Shown piece after piece: positions 9,612-18,080 of a stretch of 64,000 nucleotides of DNA. Position 1 is the first letter of the stretch; every line of letters starts with the position of its first letter. A model generated the notes under the pieces. That model searched no databases. It was not told where the DNA came from and was given only the letters and a program-made list of their open reading frames with translations. Source of the stretch: Marinomonas vulgaris (GTDB lineage Bacteria > Pseudomonadota > Gammaproteobacteria > Pseudomonadales > Marinomonadaceae); assembly GCF_018145875.1 (NCBI RefSeq), contig NZ_JAGSSV010000017.1:1-64000 (forward strand), read 5' to 3'. A program made the translations under genes and the position numbers.

Positions 9612-10181
9612 TCAACTAGTAACCCGTTTGCGCGTTAGCGCTATCCCTAAAATGATTAATAACATCGCCGCCAGGCTGTGCCATTCAATGCTTTCGCCTA
9701 AAAGAAGCGCACCAGTAAAATACGCCACGATAGGAATCACGTAATTGATGTATGAAAGAAACGTAGGGCCTGCCGTGGCGATAACGGAAAAACTTTGCTG
9801 CCAAGGTAAATCTTGCCACAGCCACAATGGCACGACAGCAATGCTTGAAACAATCGTCATGTCCGCTGCGGTGACAACCGGGTTATAAGAAGGTAATAGT
9901 CTTACCAAAATGGCATTTATTGCATAGCTTAAAGTGGCGAGTAAAATCAATAAGCCACTCAGTAAGTTACTGTGAGCGCCAACTAATGACGGCCAAAGCA
10001 CAACCACCACGCCAGTAATACCTAACAAAAAACCGAAGCTTTTAAAGCGATTGAGACTGTCTCCTGACACAAAATAATGCGCCAAAATCATGGTCGCCAG
10101 CGGCATAAATGCCACCAACAACCCGGTAATGCCTGAGCTAATATTCTTTTGCCCGGTGGAAATCAAAAAGAATGGCAACAC
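9612..10181 (-). pseudogene. EamA/DMT-family permease fragment, 5' end lost and internally deleted
   Basis: 189 residues from a GTG, against about 290-300 for an intact ten-helix EamA transporter. The frame begins in the middle of the first EamA repeat (LPFFLISTGQKNISSGITGLL), just after the stop codon of the GGDEF-EAL gene at 10184, with its own in-frame stop at 10188-10190. In the second repeat, about 25-30 residues between WQQSFS and VIATAGPTFLSYINYVIP seem to be deleted: the usual helix ending in a YLLYF-like segment is absent. I infer that a deletion joined the 3' end of the c-di-GMP gene to the middle of this permease, leaving a non-functional relic. Confidence 0.75.
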
Positions 10182-10183
10182 AG

Positions 10184-12376
10184 TTACTCACTATGCACGA
10201 TAAGGTTTCCTTGGTTAAAGGCTTCTGCGGTAATTGGCTTGCTGACATAGTACCCTTGCCCAAAATCGCATTGGAACTCTTCCAACAACTGCCACTGCTT
10301 CCTAGTCTCGATACCTTCCGCAAGTGTCTTTATATTAAGCTTATGCGCCATAGCAATGATGGCCTCTACAATTTTCTGATCATCTTCATTACTTTCAAGC
10401 TCAATAATAAAGCTACGATCAATTTTTAGCATATTGACGGGGAGCTGTTTTAACTGGGATAAAGATGAATACCCCGTGCCAAAATCATCAATAGAGAAGC
10501 AGATTCCCATATTTTTTAAAGTGTGTAGAATTTTTTGAGCGAGTGGGACATCCGTTAAAATGGTACTTTCTGTGACTTCAAATCCAACTAAGTGAGCAGG
10601 CACTTGATATTTAGTCAACAAAGTCTTTACACGCGTAACAAGGCTAAAATCTGATAATTGGGCCGGAGCTAAATTGATATGTATAGTGATATCAGGTCGG
10701 TTGTCTAGCTTGCGTTGTGCTAAGTAAGCAATACTACTTTCTAACACCCAATACCCTAAGTCCACTATTTTTCCTGTTCTCTCTGCTATAGGGATAAACT
10801 CATCAGGAAAAATTAAGCCTTTCTCTGGGTGGTTCCAGCGGACAAGGGCTTCCGCGGCAAAAACTTGATTCGTTTTAAGATTAAATTGAGGTTGAAAATA
10901 CACTTCAAATTCTTCTCGTTGAAGAGCAGCCGCTAGATCCTTCTCGCCTTTCACTAAATTGTGAGTAGTAAGTTTAATGTTTTCGTTATAAAAGGCATAT
11001 TGATTCTTTCCTTCTTTTTTAGCCTGATACATGGCTAGATCGGCATTCTGCATTAAAGTAATTAAGTCTCGTCCATGGTCAGGAATCATCGCAATGCCAA
11101 TGGAGGCGCTAATACTGTACTCTTTTGATCTGAAAGTAATTGGCCGTCTAATATATTGCAGTATCTGTTCAGAGCGTTGGGCGATGTATTCCCTTGTGTC
11201 TGTATTAGCCAATAACAGGGCAAATTCATCCCCGCCCAACCTAATTACTAAATCCGATTTTTGGCTGAATTTATCAAGGCGGTTGGCAATTATCGTCAAA
11301 ATTTGATCACCAACGTTATGCCCCTCTGTGTCATTGATTCGTTTAAAGTTATCTAAATCAAGAAAAATAAACGCTGTAATGGGATTATGTTTAAGCTCAA
11401 GGCTTACAGATTTAGATAAATTATCCTGAAGAAAACGTCGATTTTTTAATCCTGTTAATGAGTCTTGATAGGCTAAGTTTTGTAGCGCTAAGGTTTTCTC
11501 TTTGACTTGCTTCTGTAGCTTCAATGGTTGAATTAGCATTGCGTACAACGAAAAAGAGAGCAGTAGAGAAATACATAATGTAAGCAAATAACTGACGCTT
11601 CTGTTTGTTCCAAATGATGAGCTAGATTGCCTGCTGATACTCAAAGACAAATTACCAACAGGCAACATAAGATTAGTGATCGCGTAAAGATCGCTCAGTG
11701 GCTGGGCCGAGGAGGCTAAACTAATCGTTTTTTGGTTCGCGGTGTGCTGACGTGTTAAAGAAAATTGAAACCCTTCGCTTTCCAGTGTTCTTAATCGTGT
11801 TGCATTTAACAAGCTATCCAAATAAATAACCGCAGAGGCAAAGCCCCAAAAAGTCTCTTTTTGAGTTCCTCTGTTAAGGAATACTGGCACTCTACAGATT
11901 ACGGCGGCACCACCTTGAACTAGATCAATTGGGCCGATGATAAACATTTTTTGAGTTTTTACGGACAAAGACGCTTCTTTTACGTACTTCGGAGTGGTGA
12001 GAATATCCAAACCAAGAATAGGCTGATTATCTTCAGGGTAGACATCTGTAATGATGCCATCTGGAGCAAGTTGGAGGTGTTTAATATCACCAATTGAGTT
12101 CACTAAAGTATCTGCGTAATCATCAAACCAATCAGTTTTTCCGTTATTTTGTTCGATCTCATAAGCAAGTATTTGTGTCGAAGTAAAAGCAGCTGAAAGT
12201 TGCCTCTCCAAAATAGCAGACTGCGTGCGAGCGATGCCGCTGAGCAATAATTCCTGCTGGCTAGCGATAACGTGTTGTGTTGATTGCACCCAAGAAAAGC
12301 CAAGAAAAATCATACCGATAAAAGCAAATGCAGAAATAATGCCTGCATGCTGCTTCTTAAATTCCAAGCTTCTCAA
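10184..12376 (-). CDS. Membrane CHASE-GGDEF-EAL cyclic-di-GMP turnover protein
   Basis: 730 residues. Helix 1 (about 14-32) and helix 2 (about 262-284) flank a periplasmic CHASE sensor (PDGIITDVYPED, IGPIDLVQGGAAVICRVPVF). Then come a GGDEF domain with intact GGDEF at 381-385 and an EAL domain with EAL at 509-511, DDFGTGYSS, LKIDRSFI and LAEGIET. Both catalytic sets look complete, so it could make or degrade c-di-GMP; the RxxD inhibitory site before GGDEF is replaced by QKSD. The start is TTG at 12376, supported by AAGGAGA at 12382-12388. It may set motile or attached states relevant to the giant surface protein further right, but no direct link is visible. Confidence 0.9.
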   Translation of the reverse strand: MRSLEFKKQHAGIISAFAFIGMIFLGFSWVQSTQHVIASQQELLLSGIARTQSAILERQLSAAFTSTQILAYEIEQNNGKTDWFDDYADTLVNSIGDIKHLQLAPDGIITDVYPEDNQPILGLDILTTPKYVKEASLSVKTQKMFIIGPIDLVQGGAAVICRVPVFLNRGTQKETFWGFASAVIYLDSLLNATRLRTLESEGFQFSLTRQHTANQKTISLASSAQPLSDLYAITNLMLPVGNLSLSISRQSSSSFGTNRSVSYLLTLCISLLLSFSLYAMLIQPLKLQKQVKEKTLALQNLAYQDSLTGLKNRRFLQDNLSKSVSLELKHNPITAFIFLDLDNFKRINDTEGHNVGDQILTIIANRLDKFSQKSDLVIRLGGDEFALLLANTDTREYIAQRSEQILQYIRRPITFRSKEYSISASIGIAMIPDHGRDLITLMQNADLAMYQAKKEGKNQYAFYNENIKLTTHNLVKGEKDLAAALQREEFEVYFQPQFNLKTNQVFAAEALVRWNHPEKGLIFPDEFIPIAERTGKIVDLGYWVLESSIAYLAQRKLDNRPDITIHINLAPAQLSDFSLVTRVKTLLTKYQVPAHLVGFEVTESTILTDVPLAQKILHTLKNMGICFSIDDFGTGYSSLSQLKQLPVNMLKIDRSFIIELESNEDDQKIVEAIIAMAHKLNIKTLAEGIETRKQWQLLEEFQCDFGQGYYVSKPITAEAFNQGNLIVHSE

Positions 12377-12573
12377 TTAACTCTCCTTAATTATCAATAA
12401 GATAAGCATAAAAAGATGCTGATTTTAATCCAGTATGAAGTTTGGTCTATGAATGTATTTCAATTTCAATCTATGACAATAAAATATTTGTTTTTGTTAA
12501 TTTAGTACTAGATAATTGAGTGTATCTAAACGTAAAAAGTTAAGACAATCAAGCAATAAAAAGAACTCGTTAG

Positions 12574-12741
12574 TGGCCACAACAATCTGTGGCAGCAACA
12601 GAAATTTCACAAAATATGGCAGAAATTCAAACTGCTATCGATAAAACAATGGCCACAACTAACGATGCTCATGGAGCTAGCGAAGATGTTAAGAATATTG
12701 CTGGGCAAATAGAAGCGATTGCCTCTAGATTTAAAGTTTAG
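12574..12741 (+). pseudogene. C-terminal remnant of a methyl-accepting chemotaxis protein
   Basis: In frame from 12574 the DNA reads WPQQSVAATEISQNMAEIQT and, after further helix, ends IAGQIEAIASRFKV-stop at 12741. The QQSVAxxEIS...NMxEI heptads and the RFKV tail are typical of the last methylation helix of MCP receptors. A stop at 12571 and the lack of any coding sequence upstream show that the rest of the gene is gone, leaving about 56 codons. It is not translatable and marks the site of a deletion between this receptor and the divergent c-di-GMP gene. Confidence 0.8.
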
Positions 12742-12764
12742 CTTGCTTATGCCTAAGAAAAAAT

Positions 12765-12804
12765 GGCCTCAGACTCCCCTATATAAGTAGGGGAGTCTGA
12801 GGCC
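12765..12804. terminator. 16-17-bp perfect inverted repeat after the MCP remnant
   Basis: The arms GGCCTCAGACTCCCCT and AGGGGAGTCTGAGGCC pair perfectly around an 8-nt centre whose outer bases also pair. A run of six A lies just left of it, so on the minus strand the hairpin is followed by a T-run; on the plus strand it is followed by TTGGGC. It is probably the old MCP gene terminator, and as drawn works best for leftward transcripts. Confidence 0.65.
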
Positions 12805-12961
12805 TTGGGCGGTAATTAACAGTACATTTTCAACAATTGCTTCTCTTGGCAGAGATGTATGGTTCTCCTGCCTTTCATTTCAAAAGACACCATTAACGGC
12901 TTTTTTTTACTGCATAATACCTCTACCTCCTACATAGGCAAACAGAGCTATTTCATATTTC

Positions 12962-12990
12962 TTGACAGCATTTAACTTAACATGTTAATT
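12962..12990 (+). promoter_or_regulatory. Sigma-70-like promoter with overlapping palindrome before the hydroxylase gene
   Basis: TTGACA at 12962-12967 and TTAATT at 12985-12990 are 17 bp apart. The 12-bp palindrome TTAACATGTTAA (12977-12988) covers the spacer and -10 box, a position suited to a dimeric repressor. The gene starts about 50 bp downstream with GAGG at 13027-13030. No regulator gene is adjacent. Confidence 0.55.
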
Positions 12991-13039
12991 ATATTTCTAT
13001 GTTGTAGCTTTGGATTATAAAAATTAGAGGATCATCGTA

Positions 13040-14974
13040 ATGCAATATCACTTGAATGGTTTTAAACCAGGTAATTATCAGGTTTCTGACAAGGCTCGCA
13101 AGCCTTATCCCACCCCTCCTATTGTTGATTTGCCAAGCCAAGTAGATGTTTTAATTGTCGGTACCGGCCCTGCTGGTTTGACAATGGCAAGACAACTATC
13201 AGAGTTCGATGATATCAAAACATGTATCGTGGATATGGCGCCAGGCCCCTTACTTTTTGGCCGCGCCGATGGTATTTCATGTCGTACGATAGAGATCATG
13301 GAAGCCTTTAACAGCAGTGAAATGGTGGTGAAAGAGACGTATCAGCTGAAGCAAAATACCTTCTGGGAGCCGGACGCAGAGAACCCTAATAACATCAAAC
13401 GAACTGAAAAAATTGCCGACGCTAGAGCGGGGTTGTCTGAATTTACGCATGGTATTGTAAACCAAGCACGATTGCATGAATTACTCATTGATGGCATGCG
13501 CAATTCAGTGACCAATCTAGAACCGCATTACAGTCGTGAGCTCGTAGACTTAATTATTGACGAAGACGCAACTCAAGATGTTACAGCTTACCCGATAACA
13601 GCCACCTTCAAGCGTATCGATGAGGCGGGTAACGACAAAATTGAAACGGTGAAAGCACGTTATGCGGTCGGCTGTGATGGCGGTCGCAGCCGTGTCCGTA
13701 AAAATTTAGGCATTACTATGCAAGGCGATTCCGCCAACAAAGCATGGGGTGTTATGGATATATTACTTAACACCGATTTCCCTGATATTCGTGTAAAAAG
13801 CTTCATACAGTCCAAAGATCACGGAGCCGTCATGACGATACCTCGTGAAGGTGGTTATCTTTGTCGTTTCTATGTGGAGCTGGATCATATTGATAAAGAC
13901 AAGCGCGCCAGTGATGTCAAACTGACGGAAAAGGATTTGGTCGCCAAAGCTCAACAAATTTTCCACCCTTACAAGCTTGATGTTAAAGAGGTCGCTTGGT
14001 GGTCTATTTACGAAGTTGGGCAACGAATTGCGGAACGCTTTGACAATCGTCCACTTGGTTCCACAGAGGAAATTATTCCTCGTGCGTTTGTTGCTGGGGA
14101 TGCATGTCATACTCACAGCCCAAAAGGGGGTTGGGGGCTTAATACCTCTTTGCCAGATACCTTTAATCTTGGGTGGAAGCTGGCGTCTGTATTGCAAGGC
14201 AAATGCGATCCTAAATTGCTTCATACTTATGAAACAGAGCGTCGCAAGGTTGCCCAACAGTTAATTGATGCTGATCGTGAATTGTCTAAACTGGTGGCAA
14301 CGCGACCTGCAGCGGGTGAAAGCACAGATCACGCGAGAGTAGATACCGCCAAAATCGAAGCCTTTATGAAGCGTCAAAGCGGTTTTGTTTCAGGTGCCTC
14401 TATTGAATATTACCCGTCTTACCTTTGTACTGGTCAGGAAAATCAGGGGTTAGCGACAGGCTTCAAAATAGGTCAGCGCTTCCACTCAGTTCAAGCACAA
14501 CGAACCGCAGATGGTCGTATTCAGCACCTTGGGCATTTGGTCAAAGCCGATGGACGCTGGCGTTTATTTGTCTTTGGTGGTGAGCAAAGCCCTACAGACA
14601 ATTCTTCAGAGGTGTATAAGTTGATTGATTATTTGGCAAAAGATAACACCTCACCTGTGGTGAAATATACGCCAGACGGCGCCGATATCGACTCGGTAAT
14701 TGACACCTATGCGATCTTTCAACAAGAAGATCTATCGATGCATGATCTCCCTAACTACCTGTGGCCAGCGAAAGGCAAATATGGATTACACGACTACGAA
14801 AAAGTCTTTCAAAAGTCTGCTGAACATGACCCTTATCGCTTTAGAAGCATAAATACAGAGAAAGGTTGTGTAGTGGTGGTTCGACCAGACCAGCACGTTG
14901 CCACTATCCTTCCGTTAACGGCGCACCATGAATTAGCGGAATTCTTTGATCACTTCATGATAGAGCAGCAATAA
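13040..14974 (+). CDS. FAD-dependent aromatic hydroxylase, 3-hydroxybenzoate 4-monooxygenase (MobA)-like
   Basis: 644 residues, the usual size of the phenol 2-monooxygenase/MobA group. The FAD-binding Rossmann motif VLIVGTGPAGLTMARQL lies at about 37-54, the FAD/NAD(P)H motif VGCDGGRSRVRK at about 216, and the flavin ribityl site FVAGDACHTHSPKGGWGLNT at about 350. A thioredoxin-like C-terminal domain (about 470-640) is typical of this group. The opening MQYHLNGFKPG resembles MobA-type enzymes, which convert 3-hydroxybenzoate to protocatechuate, but related enzymes act on phenols, so the substrate is provisional. It is transcribed alone from the promoter at 12962 and converges with the ABC transporter operon. 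Confidence 0.85.
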   Translation: MQYHLNGFKPGNYQVSDKARKPYPTPPIVDLPSQVDVLIVGTGPAGLTMARQLSEFDDIKTCIVDMAPGPLLFGRADGISCRTIEIMEAFNSSEMVVKETYQLKQNTFWEPDAENPNNIKRTEKIADARAGLSEFTHGIVNQARLHELLIDGMRNSVTNLEPHYSRELVDLIIDEDATQDVTAYPITATFKRIDEAGNDKIETVKARYAVGCDGGRSRVRKNLGITMQGDSANKAWGVMDILLNTDFPDIRVKSFIQSKDHGAVMTIPREGGYLCRFYVELDHIDKDKRASDVKLTEKDLVAKAQQIFHPYKLDVKEVAWWSIYEVGQRIAERFDNRPLGSTEEIIPRAFVAGDACHTHSPKGGWGLNTSLPDTFNLGWKLASVLQGKCDPKLLHTYETERRKVAQQLIDADRELSKLVATRPAAGESTDHARVDTAKIEAFMKRQSGFVSGASIEYYPSYLCTGQENQGLATGFKIGQRFHSVQAQRTADGRIQHLGHLVKADGRWRLFVFGGEQSPTDNSSEVYKLIDYLAKDNTSPVVKYTPDGADIDSVIDTYAIFQQEDLSMHDLPNYLWPAKGKYGLHDYEKVFQKSAEHDPYRFRSINTEKGCVVVVRPDQHVATILPLTAHHELAEFFDHFMIEQQ

Positions 14975-14979
14975 ATGCC

Positions 14980-15014
14980 ATTAAGCTCGGAAAGCCAAGC
15001 TTTCTGAGCTTAAT
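14980..15014 (+). terminator. Hairpin terminator after the hydroxylase gene
   Basis: ATTAAGCTCGGAAAGC pairs with GCTTTCTGAGCTTAAT (one G-T) around the loop CAA, starting six bases after the stop codon. The following tract (ATTATTAGG) is only moderately T-rich. Confidence 0.65.
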
Positions 15015-15087
15015 ATTATTAGGGAAGATGTTGAAAAGTCTGGTTCATTAAAGCTGACTAGAGCAAGGAGTTAATCTGTTTAAAACA

Positions 15088-15119
15088 CCCTAAACAAGGT
15101 TAAATAAGCTTGTTTAGGG
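15088..15119 (-). terminator. Hairpin terminator downstream of the ABC importer operon
   Basis: CCCTAAACAAG and CTTGTTTAGGG form an 11-bp perfect stem with a 10-nt loop. Read leftward it is followed by TGTTTTAAA, giving the T-run for the minus-strand transcript that ends with the ATPase gene at 15203. Confidence 0.65.
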
Positions 15120-15202
15120 TTAAAGGCAGTAAAATAGATGAGATATTGCGATTTTTCGAATCAAAAAGTTATCTATGTTACGACTTCTTCATCTTAGTTT
15201 CT

Positions 15203-16330
15203 TTAAGCCTTTGTTATGTCACTCTGTTTCCATTGATCGTAAACATTAGTGTGATTGACATTCCAACGAACAACAATATCTGTTCCTGCCGCAATTTCAC
15301 AATGGTCTTTTGAAATGTATTTACTCATTAGGCGTTGCCCAGACTCTGTTACAACAGAGCAGGTGTAGCTTTCTCCAAGAAATACGGTTTCTTCAACAGT
15401 TGCCGCTATTTGATTCATCTCGACAGTGAGTGGTTCTTGTTCTGCTTGTTGCTCCGACAATACGTGTAGGTTTTCTGGTCGAACCATCAGTAGAATGTCA
15501 GCTTGTGTCTTTATCGGGGTAGTTTGTTCGCGAAACTTTAACGTTTGTTGTTCGAATTGAGCCTCAGACGTGGATACGGCACGGACTTTGATAAAATTAG
15601 AGTTGCCCAAGAAAGACGCCACAAACGCATTTGGTGGAGAATCATATAAGTTCCGACCTGAGCCTAGTCCAACAATCTCGCCTTCTTTAAAAATTGCGAT
15701 ACGTTCAGAAAGGCGCATCGCTTCGTCTTGATCGTGTGTTACATAAATAATAGTAATGCCCAAGCGTTTATGGATTTGACGCAATTCGTCCTGCAAGTCT
15801 TCACGAAGTTTTTTGTCTAAAGCACCAAGTGGTTCGTCCATGAGTAATATTTCAGGTTCATACACTAACGCTCGAGCAATGGCGACACGTTGCTTTTGAC
15901 CACCAGATAATAGCGTCGGCGGTCGCTCGGCAAAATCTTCCAATTGCACAAGTTTTAAAATGTCGTCGACTTTTTTATTGCGTTCAGCCTTTGGGGTTTT
16001 ACGGATATCTAATGGGAAGCCTATGTTGTCTCTGACGCTCATGTGTGGAAAAAGCGAGTAGTGCTGAAATACCATGCCAATACCACGTTTGTGTGATGGC
16101 ACATTAATAAGAGATTTATTGTGTAATAGGATTTCACCTGAGGTCGGTGTTTCGAAGCCAGCTATCATCGATAGCGTTGTACTCTTACCTGAACCACTTG
16201 AGCCTAGGAAAGTTAAAAACTCACCTTGTTGAATTTCTAAATTGATCTTATTGACGGCTGTAAACCGTCCATATTCTTTATTAAGTAACTTAAGCGTTAC
16301 GAGTGGTGCAGAACTTTGTTGTGTAGTCAT
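15203..16330 (-). CDS. ABC importer ATPase, polyamine/opine (PotA-like) type
   Basis: 375 residues. Walker A GSSGSGKST, Q-loop MVFQHYSLFPHMSV, signature LSGGQKQRVAIARAL, Walker B ILLMDEPLGALD and the H-loop YVTHDQDEA are all present in the first 220 residues. A C-terminal TOBE-type regulatory domain (about 285-370) is typical of the PotA/MalK group. It is the last gene of a four-gene leftward operon (binding protein, two permeases, ATPase). The shared operator at 19196 indicates that it serves the catabolic cluster to the right rather than polyamine supply. Confidence 0.92.
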   Translation of the reverse strand: MTTQQSSAPLVTLKLLNKEYGRFTAVNKINLEIQQGEFLTFLGSSGSGKSTTLSMIAGFETPTSGEILLHNKSLINVPSHKRGIGMVFQHYSLFPHMSVRDNIGFPLDIRKTPKAERNKKVDDILKLVQLEDFAERPPTLLSGGQKQRVAIARALVYEPEILLMDEPLGALDKKLREDLQDELRQIHKRLGITIIYVTHDQDEAMRLSERIAIFKEGEIVGLGSGRNLYDSPPNAFVASFLGNSNFIKVRAVSTSEAQFEQQTLKFREQTTPIKTQADILLMVRPENLHVLSEQQAEQEPLTVEMNQIAATVEETVFLGESYTCSVVTESGQRLMSKYISKDHCEIAAGTDIVVRWNVNHTNVYDQWKQSDITKA

Positions 16331-16351
16331 AGAAAACTCCTAACGTTCAGC

Positions 16352-17152
16352 CTAGAGGCTGCGCTTACGTAAAATGTTGGCGACAAGCATGATGAAGATA
16401 GATATAAAGATCAGTAAGGTAGAAGCAACTGCAATGACGGGAGTGAGGTCTTGCCTAAGAGTCGACCACATTTTTACAGGCAGTGTTTGTAATTCAGGGC
16501 TTGCCATCATCACACTGATCACCACTTCGTCCCAAGAAACCAAAAAAGCAAATAACGCACCGGCAAAAATACCGGGTTTAATCACTGGAAACGTGACTTT
16601 GAAAATGGCTTCGAGTCGACTAGCACCACATATCACGGCAGCGTTCTCAATGGACTTGTCGAACAACTTTAGAGAGTTGATGATTGAAATCATGGCGAAC
16701 GGTAGGGCAACGATAACGTGGCTAATTACAAATGCAACTAGGGTTCCAGTCAAACCTAAGCTGAGAAACATGCTGTAGGTAGCGACGGCAATGATTACAA
16801 CCGGCACAATCATTGGGAGCGTGAATAGGCTGTACAGATAATCTCTTCCAGCAAATTTACCGCGCACCAACGCAAACGATGTGGGCAATGCAATAGCGGT
16901 TGCGATAATCGACGTCATAAGCGCAACTTGTAAGCTGGTTAATGCGGCTTCTATCCATTGTGGGTTGTCAAAAAAACGCTCGTACCATTTTGTCGTCCAA
17001 TGAGGTGGTGGAAAGATCAGCCATTGTGACGAACCAAACGACAAGGCGACAATGAAAAAAATTGGGAGCGCTAAAAACGAAGCAATAGCACCGGTTATAA
17101 AATACAAAGTGGACTTTAATTTCCACCCGATAGATTGAGGGGTCAATAACAT
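16352..17152 (-). CDS. ABC importer permease, PotC-like
   Basis: 266 residues with six hydrophobic helices and the inner-membrane permease EAA loop (ENAAVICGASRLEAIFKVTFPVIKPGI, about residues 165-190), which contacts the ATPase. It belongs to the PotC half of the polyamine-type importers. The gene follows the PotB-like permease with a one-base gap and precedes the ATPase by 21 bp, so it is co-transcribed. Confidence 0.9.
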   Translation of the reverse strand: MLLTPQSIGWKLKSTLYFITGAIASFLALPIFFIVALSFGSSQWLIFPPPHWTTKWYERFFDNPQWIEAALTSLQVALMTSIIATAIALPTSFALVRGKFAGRDYLYSLFTLPMIVPVVIIAVATYSMFLSLGLTGTLVAFVISHVIVALPFAMISIINSLKLFDKSIENAAVICGASRLEAIFKVTFPVIKPGIFAGALFAFLVSWDEVVISVMMASPELQTLPVKMWSTLRQDLTPVIAVASTLLIFISIFIMLVANILRKRSL

Positions 17153-17153
17153 A

Positions 17154-18014
17154 TCAGCTGCCTTTGTTCGAGGATGTTGGTGAGTCTGATTGCACTTTTA
17201 GATAGATATAAAATATCACCAAGGTCACCGCAATTAGGATAGAAGCGGAGGCGCTTGCTACTCCCCAGTTCAAGAAATTCTGAATCTGCTGAACGATAAA
17301 TTCAGGAAGCATCATGTTACTCACACCGCCCAAAAGAGCAGGTGTGACGTAATAACCCAGCGACATAACAAACACCATTAGAGCACCCGAAAAAATACCT
17401 GGCTTACACAAGGGAATGAAAATCTTAAAAAAAACAGAACGAGCTGAAGCACCACAAATAGAAGCCGCTTGTAATACCATGGGGTCGATTGTGCTCATGG
17501 AAGCCTGCAGAGGAAGCACAACGAAAGGAATCATAATGTAGGTCATTCCGATAATGACGCCAGATAGGTTATGAACCAGCTCTAAAGGTTGATCAATTAA
17601 ACCAATGCCCATTAGTATTTTATTCAGGACACCAGAAGATTGCAGCAGAACCAACCATGAATAGGTGCGTGCCAGCAAACTGGTCCACATTGACAGTAAG
17701 ACGACATTGAGTAAAAAACGTCCCCATCCTTTTGGAAACAAGGTGATACACCAAGCGAGTGGAAAGCCAAGCAGTACAGCAAACACAGTGACCAATGTGG
17801 CCACTAAAAAAGTGTTACCGAGAATCTTAATGTACGTGGATGTGGCCAGTAATTCATAAAAATTTCCTAAGCCGAACGAGGGCACGGTAACGCTTTTTAT
17901 CAGAAGAATAACAAGAGGGATAAGAAAGAAAATACCTAAGAACAAACAAATCGGAAAAAGAAGAGACAAGTCCTTCCATTTTCGACTACTAAGAAGTAAA
18001 GACATATCAGTCAC
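17154..18014 (-). CDS. ABC importer permease, PotB-like
   Basis: 286 residues with six hydrophobic helices. The EAA-type loop reads LQAASICGASARSVFFKIFIPLCKPGI at about residues 180-206. It pairs with the PotC-like permease to form the membrane channel of the importer. It lies 66 bp downstream of the binding-protein gene and immediately before the second permease. Confidence 0.9.
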   Translation of the reverse strand: MTDMSLLLSSRKWKDLSLLFPICLFLGIFFLIPLVILLIKSVTVPSFGLGNFYELLATSTYIKILGNTFLVATLVTVFAVLLGFPLAWCITLFPKGWGRFLLNVVLLSMWTSLLARTYSWLVLLQSSGVLNKILMGIGLIDQPLELVHNLSGVIIGMTYIMIPFVVLPLQASMSTIDPMVLQAASICGASARSVFFKIFIPLCKPGIFSGALMVFVMSLGYYVTPALLGGVSNMMLPEFIVQQIQNFLNWGVASASASILIAVTLVIFYIYLKVQSDSPTSSNKGS

Positions 18015-18080
18015 CTTAAAGCCCGCTGGGAGCGTGGTGTTCCCAGCGGTAAACGGGTTAAAAAGAGCCAGAAGTAGAGG

